From assembly GCA_949752795.1 (NCBI GenBank), contig OX457068.1, positions 62,871,582-62,935,581 on the forward strand: a DNA stretch of 64,000 nucleotides. Direction: 5' to 3'. The translations under genes and the position numbers were made by a program. This stretch comes from Hyperoodon ampullatus (lineage: Eukaryota; Chordata; Mammalia; Artiodactyla; Ziphiidae). Numbering within the stretch: the first letter of the stretch is position 1; every line of letters begins with the position of its first letter. Of the stretch, positions 23,886 through 33,440 are shown one piece after another. The notes under the pieces are model-generated. The model ran no database searches. It was not told where the DNA came from and saw nothing but the letters and a program-made list of their open reading frames with translations.

Positions 23886-24058
23886 AAAGAATGCCCACCC
23901 AAAGCTAGCCAGGTTGCAGAGGAATTGGCACACTATATATTGCTGGTAGCATTGACAATGAGTTTTATAAAGCTTTTAAAATGTGTGGCAGGCGATATAA
24001 AGTTTTCTTGTATATTGTCTTGTATACTTGTATACTTGTCTATTTAAGAATGCCAGCC

Positions 24059-24274
24059 GGGCTTCCCTGGTGGCGCAGTGGTTGAGAGTTTGCCTGCCGA
24101 TGCAGGGGACACGGGTTCGTGCCCCGGTCCGGGAAGATCCCACATGCCGCGGAGCGGCTAGGCCTGTGAGCCATGGCCGCTGAGCCTGCGCGTCCGGAGC
24201 TTGTGCTCCGCAACGGGAGAGGCCACAGCGGTGAGAGGCCCGCGTACTACAAAAAAAAAAAAAAAAAAAAAAAA
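24059..24274 (+). mobile_element. CHR-type SINE, young short form
   Basis: Full canonical structure with A box TGGCGCAGTGG, B box GGTTCGTGCCC and a poly-A of about 26. The exact 13-bp duplication AAGAATGCCAGCC lies at 24,046-24,058 and 24,275-24,287. Confidence 0.95.
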
Positions 24275-24287
24275 AAGAATGCCAGCC

Positions 24288-25989
24288 AATCCTAGAGGTT
24301 TATTCGAAGTTGTAGTTCAACAAACGCAATAAGCTAGAGGCATGAGAAAGTTCATGGTGTGATTTGCAGTAATGGAAAACTGGGAGCAAATTAAGTGCCC
24401 AAGAACAGAGTATGATTAAGTAATTTCACAGTACATTCATTTGTTGGAATACTATGAAAACATTTAAAATGAAAATTAGGAAGATAATTATGTAGAAGGA
24501 TGGGAAAATGTTTCTGATAAAACGTTAAGTTAAAAAGCAGGATAAAAAATGCAGATTATGATGACAAAACCCATGTATAAGCATACTGGCAAAGCCTGAA
24601 ACAGAACAGGAAAAAACTCTAGTAGTTAGGTGTTTCTTAAGTTCTTTTCATTTAAAAAAGTTTTCATTAGTGGTGGCATTATGTTTATTCGATAGATAAT
24701 GAAGAAAGGAAAGAGCTGGGCAGGAGTGGGTTGACAGGATGGTCAAAAGAGGGGCCTGGAACTGTTGGTGTGTTCCTCCAGCTGCTTTCATCCTTGAGTT
24801 CTCTGAGGGCAGCAGAGGTGTTTGGGGGTGGAAAAGAGGTCTGAGAGATATGCGTGCACTGGGATCCTGCCCTGTTGTGCTCACTGGGACTATGGTAGGT
24901 GTCTTGGCAAAGCCAATCTGCAGTGTTCCCTTTGCTGTCTTCCTCTTCCCCTGACCTCACTTCTCCCATTCTTCATTCTTCAAGTTGCACTTAAAAGTCA
25001 CTTTTCTGGAGTCAACTCCTACTGCCCTCCCTACCTCCCACCTACTCAGCTAGGTGCTTCTCCTAGCTGTCCCCTTTCCCAGCACCCTATGCTGATACCA
25101 TCTCTTCCATTTCTGAGGCCCCTCTGGGCTGCAAGCGTTGGGGCCTCAAACACAACACAAGGTGTGTTCACTGAATGGGCCTCCTTTCCCTTATCTCAAA
25201 AATGGAGGCAGGTTTGGTTGATTAGATTTTTTCCAGCTCCACATACTGCAATTTTACCATCTAGTTTTCTCAGACTCATTAAATAAAGGAGCCACTGAAG
25301 ACAAGTCTCGGTGTAGGAAATGTCCTGTCTTTCTGCATGTGGATGCCAAGCAGACTCTGGTCTTGCTGAGGACTGTGAGCCTGGTCTGAGGGTAGTGCTG
25401 GGATTTTCACAGCAGGTGGGCTAAGTGTGTAGGAACTAGGTCTTAGCAGTCCACCTGACAACTGGGCTGCGGGGTGAAGGCTCTTTGCTTCTGTCTTGCT
25501 TGTACCTGGCAGGCCAGTCACAGGCCACGCGAGACACTGTGGCTGTGCCTCCACGTGTGAATCTGAGGAGCCTCCTAGCCCTGATGTCATATACGTGCCT
25601 GTGGGCTGTAGAAGTGGGCGTGTCTGTGCACATGGCTGGTTGTGTCTGTGTCCGAGTGAGGAGAATGGTGGTCGAATGGTTTTCTGGGTGAGCGTGCCTC
25701 TATAGAACGTGTGCACACACCTCAGTGTACGAGCGGTTTTCAATTCGGCAAATAAATGTTGTGAGCTTTGTGCTCTGCAGAAGCAACAAAGCGGTGCGAA
25801 GGCAAGGAGCCTGGGAGTGTACATATCTGCATTGTGTGTCCTCTCTGTGTGTCTTTGGGAATGCGTTCTTGGCACGTGTTTGGTTAACAAGGCTTTCGGT
25901 GTGTGCAGGTCTGTGTGGCAGTGCCTGCGTCCCGTGTGCCGCGCTTGCTCTCTTTCCAGCTCCACTTGTGCCCGCAGTCGGGCTCTGCA
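24288..25989. other. Intergenic sequence upstream of the CpG island
   Basis: AT-rich and unremarkable to about 25,300. From about 25,550 it becomes rich in GTG/CAC and degenerate (TG)n text leading into the CpG island. Minus-strand frames of 228 codons (25,279-25,965) and 194 codons (25,700-26,284) have His/Thr/Arg-rich low-complexity translations created by this composition and are not called. Confidence 0.55.
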
Positions 25990-26288
25990 CGTGGGCCAGC
26001 CTCCATGCGCACGTCCCCGAGTGACCCGGGAGCGCTGTGCAAGGACCTCCGGGTCGTGTGCACTTGGAGCGCTCGAGCCTGTCTCTCCTGACGCACGAAG
26101 GCACCTTCACATGTCTGGGTGCACGTCGCTCTCGGTGTGTGCACGTTCCGTGTGCACGCCGCCCGTGTCTGTGTGCTGGGCGCTCCACGCGCGCGCGTTC
26201 CGGCCTGCGGGCGACCAGAGACCCGCGCGGGGCTCCACGCACCCCGCGGGGCTGACCCCCTTCCCGCGCCCGGCCACGGGCCACCGCG

Positions 26289-26293
26289 ATTGG
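26289..26293 (-). promoter_or_regulatory. Inverted CCAAT box (distal), NF-Y type
   Basis: ATTGG in the context GCGATTGGCCG, reading CCAATC on the minus strand. NF-Y binds this orientation equally well in TATA-less promoters. It lies 119 bp upstream of the second copy. Confidence 0.6.
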
Positions 26294-26407
26294 CCGCCCG
26301 CTCCCTCTCAGCCGTCACCCCTCCCTCCCCCCCGCCACCCGCGCTCCCGCGGTCCCCGCTGTCCCCCGCGGTTCCGGCGAGGCCGCGCCGCGCTGCGCTC
26401 CGCTCCC

Positions 26408-26412
26408 ATTGG
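26408..26412 (-). promoter_or_regulatory. Inverted CCAAT box (proximal), NF-Y type
   Basis: ATTGG in CCCATTGGCTG, 263 bp upstream of the start codon. CCATTGGCT is close to the preferred extended NF-Y site on the reverse strand. Its position suggests a start of transcription some tens of bases downstream. Confidence 0.65.
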
Positions 26413-26631
26413 CTGCGCGCGCCTTTGTGTGGCGGCAGCTGCGGCCCCAGCGCCTTTGAATGTCGAGAGGGGCCGGGAAGGGAGCCTTTCCATGGGCCAT
26501 CTGTCTCCCCGCCAGCCGCCGCCCCACCGCCGCCCGCGCCCCGCGCTCCGCCTCCCGCCCCGGCGGCTCCCGCAGCCCCGCCGCCGCCCGCGCCCGCGCC
26601 CCGGAGCCGCGCCACAAAGGGCCCGCGCGCA

Positions 26632-26655
26632 GCCGCCGCCGCCGCCGCCGCCGCC
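26632..26655 (+). repeat. (GCC)8 repeat in the presumed 5' UTR
   Basis: Eight perfect GCC units followed by GCG end 13-16 bases before the start codon. The frame is the same as the coding segment, so it would encode polyalanine if translation began upstream. GCC/CGG tracts in 5' leaders are prone to length change. Confidence 0.9.
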
Positions 26656-26670
26656 GCGCGAGGAGCCAGG

Positions 26671-26731
26671 ATGGTCCTGGTCCACGTCGGCTATTTCGTG
26701 CTTCCAGTGTTTGGCTCTGTGCGAAACAGAG
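26671..26731 (+). CDS. RNF165: RNF165 (ARK2C) E3 ubiquitin ligase, coding part of exon 1
   Basis: The segment encodes MVLVHVGYFVLPVFG, then SVRNR, then the first base of a Gly codon. From memory this equals the N-terminus of mammalian RNF165/ARK2C apart from Phe where human has Leu at residue 9. The start lies in a strong Kozak context (A at -3, G at +4). The exon ends in phase 1 at AACAGAG with the donor GTATCG (26,732 on), matching the known Gly-Ala-Pro continuation. RNF165 is an Arkadia-like RING-H2 ligase of about 350 residues, expressed mainly in the nervous system and reported to boost BMP/Smad signalling in motor axon growth. The RING domain and all other exons are outside the window. 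The frame upstream is open without a stop for over 180 codons, but this is GC-rich leader, not supported as coding. Confidence 0.83.
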
Positions 26732-27076
26732 GTATCGCTTTTTCCTTTCGGGGTCCGCTTCGGAGCGTGGATCGCCGCGGGCACCGGGGTGGGGGCGGGC
26801 GCCGAGGGCGGCGGAGGGCTCAGGGCACACCCGCGGGGACGCGGGGCGAGCGGTGGCTTCTCCCCTCTCCCTTTTGGGGGGACCCCCAGTGTGGAGGTGG
26901 CTGCCCTCGTGGGAGCTTTTGCAGTGAAGTTAGGATTTGGCGATTTGAGTCCCTCCCTCCCTCCCTCCCCAGCCCCACTATTTATTCTTTGCGGCGGACG
27001 CGGTTCCCCCAAATCATAGCCCCTTCCCCCAATACCTAGCCCTGTGTGATCGAAGGACGGAGAGAGATACAGGACT

Positions 27077-27114
27077 GCGTGTGTGCGCGCGCGCGTGTCT
27101 GTGTGTGTAAGCGT
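27077..27114 (+). repeat. Alternating purine-pyrimidine tract, Z-DNA prone
   Basis: GCGTGTGTGCGCGCGCGCGT followed by GTCTGTGTGTGT lies about 350 bp after exon 1. Alternating CG/TG steps of this length are the classic left-handed DNA substrate, and placement just behind an active promoter is where supercoiling would favour it. A second TG-rich stretch lies at 27,402-27,450. Confidence 0.7.
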
Positions 27115-28480
27115 ACTTGGCTTCCTGTGATTTTTTTTTGAGGTGTGTGTGTTTCGTGTCATTTTTGTTTGTGTTTCTCCATCATTTGGTCGTTGATACC
27201 GATGGCTGGTTAGCCGGGACCTAGCATCTGCATCTCCCATCTGCCCTATGCCATGCCCCAGCCCCCGCATTCTCATGGGCACTTGCACGATTTCCCGTCC
27301 CATCTTTTCCTCCCCTTTTAACCCTTTTTGTGTATCGCCCTTGTGCTACCCCTCCCACCCCATGGTCTTTGTATGACAGTTGCATTTATGGGTTCAAGAT
27401 GCTTGTGTGTCTGTGTGTGTGTGTGTATGCGAGTGTGTGCAAGTGTGTGCGCGCCTCGGAGAGTCAGACGTGCACTGCTGTGCACCCCTGGGCCGGGCCG
27501 GAGCGGGGTGCCGGCCCTTGGCTGTTGCGCTGTGTGTGAGGATGAGGTGGGACGCTGCCCCCAAGCCAGGCCTTTGCCCCGGGCAGGCGTTGACAAAGCA
27601 GCAGGCCGGCGCCGGCTTTGTTTTTAACTGTGATATATGGGGTGTGTTTGCACGGTCCCCTGCCCCACATCCCCTTTCCCTTACATTCTGCTACAACAAT
27701 AGCTTGATTTTCCCCTCTTCTCCTCCCTTCACATTTCTTCCATTTTCTTTTAATCAGAAACTCCCACCTCCCAAAGCAAATCCGAGATGCATTTAGATTC
27801 ATCATTATTATGTTTTCTTTTTGTACTCTGCCTCTGGACTCACATTTCTCTTCTTGGAAATGTTTCTGCTATCCTCTCCCACTCCACGTCTGCTTAAATC
27901 CCTGCTGGCTGAGGCCCTCGCCCACTCCCCCTCCCTCAAGCTCAGAATGATGTCTTCCCTTTGCGGCCAGGGCTGCTCCACCAAGTCAGAGTGGGGGGTG
28001 GCGTCGCAAGCCGGCGCTTTAGTGCGCCCCAGGGGCCCGACTGGGCAAGAGAATGAAAGCCCAGCCCTCTTTCTTTCAGCCCAGCTGTCCCCAGACCCAG
28101 CCTGTCCCCAGAACCTAAAAGGCAAGGTTGGCCCCCTTAGGCCTGTTTGAACCACAGTTTTTTCGTGTGATGATAGAATGATGACATTCTGCATTTATCA
28201 AATCTTTTTTTTTTCTTCATTGTGTAGCTCAGTGAATGGTCAACTCGCTGCTGTGTGCGCTGTGACCCTTCTGCCTCCGCATTTAGCTGTATTGTGACAC
28301 CCCTCTTAACCATCTCCTGTCTCCATCTGAGGAAGGCATTGCTATTTAAGCGGCAGTATCCCCTATCTCAGGCCAGCCTAGCAGTGGGGGGCGGTGGTGG
28401 AGTGGGTGTGTGAAGAATAGGAATGGGGGGGGCTGGGTGAGATCTCCCTTGAAATGCCAACCCCTCCCCCAATACACAAT
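27115..28480. other. Intron 1, promoter-proximal unique sequence
   Basis: Repeat-poor. It contains the TG-rich patch at 27,402-27,450 and C-rich unique text. Frames of 90-140 codons on either strand have no known domains. No exon is called. Confidence 0.5.
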
Positions 28481-28499
28481 TATATCTTATTACTTGGCA

Positions 28500-29340
28500 T
28501 TTCCTCTTAAAACGGGTGTGGAACATTACACTAGGCAGAAATTCAAAAATGATTAAGAAGGATGTTGAGCCTGAAAGTATAATTATCCTGATTAAATCAT
28601 TATCATCCTCATTAATACCACCAATCTCTAAATACCATTGCAGGATGCTGATTCCATGTTTTGAAATTCAAATTGCTCAGCTGCCTTTAAATTTTATTTT
28701 TAATACACCCCCACCTCAAAAAAAAAAAAAAAAAAAACACCCAAGAAAACAAATTCTGCCAGTCAGTCAAAGTTTACTTTCATGACAAACACGCCCATAG
28801 GAAATTCAAGGGCTGAGGGTTAATTGGGCTGTGAGTAAAATTTAGCACAATGTGATAAGAATTCATGACCTTCCGATAGAGGATACTAATGCTTAACTCA
28901 ACAAGGTCCTAAACCACAATCTTCTTGTAAAATTATTAGATAGCTTGCCAGCTTAAATCTGTTCCTTTTAGTTTCCATTGTAGTAGTATAGGATGTAGGC
29001 CATTTCAGAATAGATGTAGAGAAATAACCATTTTTGTATCTCATCTTGTTTAGCCGAGTACATTGCACTGTAAATCCCTGTTAAGTGGATTCCTTTTGCC
29101 TTGGCTTGGAGGCTGTAGCACCCCATTTCCCACTTATCTGGGTGGCCATCATCTAGCTTCCTGGTAGCACCCAGGCATAAGTGAAGAGATTATATTTAGT
29201 CAGAGGCAAAAAATAATAAATAGAGATATGAAAAATTTTGATGAAATGACAGTTGCTGCTACTCTGAAAATTTGGTGTAGCAAGGTCCTTGACTTAAGGG
29301 GGAGCCATAGCCATGGTGTCTTAATTGTTTCATTGTACAA
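28500..29340. other. Candidate conserved non-coding block, AT-rich
   Basis: This stretch has no recognisable repeat apart from an A run at 28,718-28,736. It is dense in homeodomain-like ATTA/TAAT cores (for example around 28,590-28,620) and includes CAGCTG E-boxes. This is the look of developmental non-coding elements in first introns of neural genes. It is inference only, since no cross-species comparison was possible. Confidence 0.35.
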
Positions 29341-29517
29341 TGTCAAGAGCATCTTTGGACATCCGCCCTGGCCCTCAGAGCTGCCCCTTTAACAGCCGGC
29401 TCCCTTCTGCTGCCTCGCTGGCCAGACCTGCTTGAAAACTGAAACAAAACAGCAGCAATAAAGAATAAGGCCCCTACTTCAAGGGCCCTTCCAAAATAAA
29501 GTCCCAAGTGGCCTCCC

Positions 29518-29539
29518 CAGATTGCCATTTGGCAATCTG
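29518..29539. promoter_or_regulatory. Perfect 22-bp palindrome, X-box-like
   Basis: CAGATTGCCA, TT, TGGCAATCTG is a perfect inverted repeat. The core ATTGCCA-TT-TGGCAAT resembles the RFX X-box (GTTGCCATGGCAAC type), with A for G at the outer positions. It could also act as paired NFI half-sites. It lies in the repeat-poor 5' part of the intron. Confidence 0.5.
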
Positions 29540-29962
29540 AAAAGAAAGAGAAGAGAAAAAAGAAAAGAAAAGAAAAAGGATCCCCAGCAAAATGGTTTTC
29601 CATTAAACAGGGATAGCGTGTTCTGCTGTGCTGAATTACTTCCTGTTCTTATTTTGTGGGTAATTTTTTCTGTATCAAATATCCTTTCGGTTGTGTATCT
29701 TTTTCACCTTTTCTTGTACTAAAACTAAAGCATGATCTGTATTTTTTTACATCCCCCAGTTGACAATGTACAGCGCTCGGTTAGAGATGTTACCCTGCTG
29801 AAACGTACTGTGCTCGTGTAGCCCGGGCCATCTGCTCATTGTACGCTGCTTTTGTTCTGTTGCCCTTCCGAAGCATGGTGGGCCCAGCCTTTTTTTTTTT
29901 GTATCGTGTGCATGATGACATTGTTACACACAGAATCCACTAATACTAATATACAATCTCTC

Positions 29963-29968
29963 AATAAA
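29963..29968 (+). terminator. Candidate intronic polyadenylation signal
   Basis: AATAAA in CTCAATAAAGAACTAG, followed after about 35 bases by GTGTGCTTTTTCTCTTGCTG, a U/GU-rich downstream-element-like sequence. The 250 bases before it read like a 3' UTR end and contain no recognisable repeat. If used, transcripts would end 3.2 kb after exon 1. The hexamer occurs by chance often, so this is tentative. Confidence 0.3.
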
Positions 29969-30132
29969 GAACTAGTTTCCTATATTAACCTAGTGTGCTT
30001 TTTCTCTTGCTGTTTTCCCATTTATTGTTGTATCCTGCTGTTTAGATTTTCCCCCTTGCTTTTCTCTTCCCACCCTCACCCACCCACCCACCACTCCCAC
30101 CTCCCATTGTAAGATTTGAGTGAATGCCTTCT

Positions 30133-30182
30133 GGTTTTTTTTTTTTTTTTTTTAACTTTTGTTTTGTTTTGTTTTGTTTTGT
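30133..30182 (+). repeat. T run and (GTTTT)n simple repeat
   Basis: A run of about 20 T is followed by TTTTGTTTTGTTTTGTTTTG. It may be the reversed tail of an eroded retroposon, but no body is recognisable on either side. Confidence 0.7.
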
Positions 30183-32774
30183 GGTACAGATATGGTGACT
30201 TTAATCTCATCTAGTCCATATCTTTCTACGGCAGATGTCTGGGGCAATGCGGGGGTGGGTCAGTTGTCCTGTCACACCAAACTAGCTCTGCTGCATAGAA
30301 GGAACTCCTATCTTTGGCTACCTGTGTACCCACCCAATAGCCCCCACATTTCATCTCAGTTTCCAAGTTACATGGGCACTCAGTTTATGATGCTGGTGAA
30401 GAGATGGGGCTGTAACACTTAGGTTGAGAAAAGGGATACTGTTCTTAACTAGCAATCTTGTAGCATTTCAGACTCGCCTGAAAAACCCATTTTCAGTTGT
30501 GTTTTAACTTTTCTTTTTACTGTTTTATTGATTTACTGTCCTTGTAAGTCATGCTGGGGGTGACATGTTACATGCAGTTGAAGCCATGATCTGGAATTTT
30601 AAAGTACCCTCTTCTGTGTGCATATTTAAATTGTTGGGACCTGTGATGTAAGTTTTGCATTGAGATCCTGCATAAGGAAGATGTTTGAAACAGAAACCAA
30701 CTCAGACCACTCCCACATTCATCCCAGGGCCAGCAGCCTGACCTGTGACTGTAGGAATAAGAGGGTCTGTGCCCTCTGCAGGCTGTGAGCCATTTAAAGC
30801 TGATTACAGCCTAGTTTCCTGACAGCTGCCTCATCTGTGGCCGTAGTGCCCCTCTTGAGAAAGAAAGCCAGATCTCTGCCATTGTCAGAGTGTGTTGGGG
30901 GGATCAGGAAGGAAGTCATGACCTTACCCCAAATTGAATTGGAAGAAGAGCCCTTAAAATATGTCTTTTTTCCATAATTATATTTGAGGAGCCAGCGGAG
31001 AGGTATTTTTTCCCCAGAGTGGAACCCAAATTCAAGCATTTGTCAATTACACCTAGTCAAGTTCAGCCCAGAACAAGCCGTGACAAATGAGGCGTTTTAG
31101 TCACCGCGGAAATTAGTTGATTAAAGAAATTCATGGTTCCTTCAAAGGGTCATCGTTCTGGAGCTGCTCTTCCTTGGGCCAACGTGCTTCCTCCTCGCTC
31201 CCGTGGGCTGTCTCCTGGCCCGCCTCTGCCCCCTGCCAGCGTCCCTTTCCCAGGCAGGCGCACCCCTGCCTGACCACAGCGCTTCCTTGCCTTCTTTGTG
31301 GCTTGGTGCGGCTCTCCGCTCCCCCCATGGCTGCCCTTTCTGCTCTGGCCCTTTGTTCTCATGCTCTCTCCAGCCCAGAAGGGAAAGCTGAGCTGATTTA
31401 CTGTGACACATGGACACACATGCAAGTTCCCAGCAGAGGCTCATGCTGTAGTTTTTGTAAGAAGGGATATGCAGGTCTTCAAGGATTTTGTTTCTCCCCC
31501 TCCTTCTTCTCCTCTCCTTCTCATTTTATTTTGGTTTTCGTGAAATGTTTAATTTTGTTCCTAGTTTGAGAAAGCAAAATAAACCATCTTCCAACCAACC
31601 TCAACAATAAGGAAAACTCAATAAGGAAAACTACCGCAACTCAGGTGATGGCCGTCATTTCTGTCCTAGAGAGCAGTAGTTCATTAGATTGCTATTAAGC
31701 AACTCTAAGATTTTATTTCTTTAAGTGAATGTTACGTATGTTGGAATTATTTGGTCAATACGTTTTGAGGATGGTTTAGTAACCTAGTAATAACAAAGAA
31801 AGTTAGTGGGTTAATGGAAAGTCATGTCTTAGCAATTTATCAAATGCATACTATGTTTTCATCCAGATTGTCAGAATAAACATATTTATCTGAAGGAGCC
31901 TTTTCCTCTGACTGGATGATCCAGTCATGACAAAGCCATTGTACTTTATATCTACTCTCTCAGCCAACAGATGTGTACCTGTTTTAATAAAGTTTAACTC
32001 TAAAAGGTTTTGGAAAAGCCTTCTGCTCACAGATCCTACACTGAACTTTGTAATAAGATGGGACATAGTTCTTGTTTATGGCTTTTCCTTTTGAATAAGA
32101 GAACTTCTTTCCTGAAACTAGCATCAGATAAGGTCCACCTAATTGAGGAGCTTACTTGAATAATAGTTCTCATAAATCAGCAAATACTATTAATCACTCA
32201 AGGTTGTGGGAAAAGAGCACCAAGAGTCTCCATGCCCTAATATGCTGATAACAGAGACTGGGCCGCCTCTCACCTCTCTTCCTTTCGTAGTTTGCTCACT
32301 TCCTGCCCTACGCACTATGTCCTTCCCACCTTTAAATAAGCAGCCTGCGGTGTCCATTGGAAACCTTAATGCTTTTCTGGGCTAGGGAAGCAACAGCTCT
32401 GTGCTGGATCCAAGTGCAATGTGAAACCCCTTTCCTGGCCAGGAGACACAGGCCCTTGACTCCGACTCAGGGAGTGACTTTGGATGTCTCAGTCCTAGCT
32501 GACCACGGTTGCTCAAATGTGCAAGACACTTGTGCCTTGGCTTCTCTTCGAATCTAAATAGCTCTTTAAAAATTCCTGGCTTAACATAATATGAATGTGA
32601 ATTAGTTTTTATTAGTATGGTATGGTTTGGCCACAGATGAACCAATATATTTCTAAGAGAATCAGAGGGGAAAGCTTACCTTAGAGAGGCTCAGATTTTC
32701 TGGATGATTTAAAAACTAAAAGCAAACATTCAGAACCCCGCAGCCGAACCACTTGCAATGCCTGTATTTTCATG
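30183..32774. other. Intron 1, mostly unique, no gene seen
   Basis: AT-moderate, repeat-poor sequence. Around 31,060-31,130 a short segment (GCGTTTTAGTCACCGCGGAA and the following GATTAAAG) looks unusually structured and may be conserved. The 150-codon frame at 31,117-31,569 lacks any recognisable domain. Confidence 0.5.
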
Positions 32775-32935
32775 TATTCAGTCATTCATTCATTCACTGA
32801 CTCACTTGTTTGTTCATTTAGTTAATGAGTGTTCATTGAATTCTACTTGGGGCCAAGTGAAGCAGTGTAGGACCTGGGTGCCTGCCCTCCTGAGGCTTAT
32901 GCTGAGGCTGGAAGATGAATGCTTAGGAGACCAGA
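32775..32935 (-). repeat. L2 LINE 3' end, antisense
   Basis: ATTCATTCATTCACTGACTC, 'GAGTGTTCATTGAATTCTAC' and 'CCTGCCCTCCTGAGGCTTAT' follow the L2 3' end in reverse. L2 is ancient, hence the divergence. Confidence 0.7.
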
Positions 32936-33084
32936 CGCTGAGATGTTCTGTGCCACAGCACCCAAACGGATGGCAAGGACATCCTGACTTGAGGTGGGAA
33001 GAGCTTGGAGCAGTCCAGTGGTTGAGTCCTACTCCAGTCTTGACTGGGAAGGGTGAACTTAGGCCACTGCTCTGAGCATCATCT

Positions 33085-33190
33085 AAACAATGACTATCAT
33101 TATACCTACCTGATAGGGTGTGTGGTGTGCAGACTTTTCAAAGGCACCTGGCACAGAGCAGGTGCCTCGGGCATGCTAGGTGGCTGCCCC
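33085..33190 (+). repeat. MIR remnant, 3' part
   Basis: ATTATACCTACCTGATAGGG and 'CACCTGGCACAGAGCAGGTG' match the 3' half of MIR. Confidence 0.6.
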
Positions 33191-33404
33191 CATCCCCCAC
33201 ACCTGTAGGAATTTACTGGCCAAGGGATCAAATAAAGTCAGGGATGACTTGCTGAGGAAGTGGGGTTGAGATGTGCCTCAAAGGTTGGTATGTATACAGG
33301 AGGAAGAGAAGCGAGGGCTCCAGGTGGGGACCGGAATGGAGTGAGACTTTGGCCAAGGTCAAGTGGCTCTGCTGATTTACCAAGAACAGAGAGTGCTTAT
33401 GAGG

Positions 33405-33440
33405 AGGGGTGTGTGTGTGTGTCTGTGTGTGTGTGTCTCG
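33405..33440 (+). repeat. (TG)n simple repeat
   Basis: An interrupted TG dinucleotide run with one TC interruption. Confidence 0.85.

Larger units (their letters stand above)
25990..26870 (+). promoter_or_regulatory. RNF165: CpG-island promoter of RNF165
   Basis: CpG dinucleotides and GC content rise sharply here and fall again within 200 bp after exon 1. There is no TATA box. Inverted CCAAT boxes lie at 26,289-26,293 and 26,408-26,412, and several GC-box-like CCGCCC/CCGCCCCGG motifs lie between 26,290 and 26,600. A transcription start near 26,420-26,480 would fit the second CCAAT box, but the sequence alone cannot fix it. Long frames on both strands (up to 436 codons) arise because GC-rich DNA has few stops. 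Confidence 0.85.

Noticed and set aside
25279..25965. 228-codon minus-strand open frame
   Set aside because: His/Thr-rich translation created by degenerate GTG/CAC text. No family resemblance.
25709..27019. 436-codon plus-strand open frame over the CpG island
   Set aside because: The translation is low-complexity Arg/Pro/Ala/Ser text driven by GC-rich sequence. Its frame does not match the recognised RNF165 start, and there is no domain.
26308..27303. 331-codon minus-strand open frame antisense to exon 1
   Set aside because: Gly/Arg/Ala-rich translation of the CpG island and its GT-rich flank. No domain or splice context; stop-poor GC DNA explains it.
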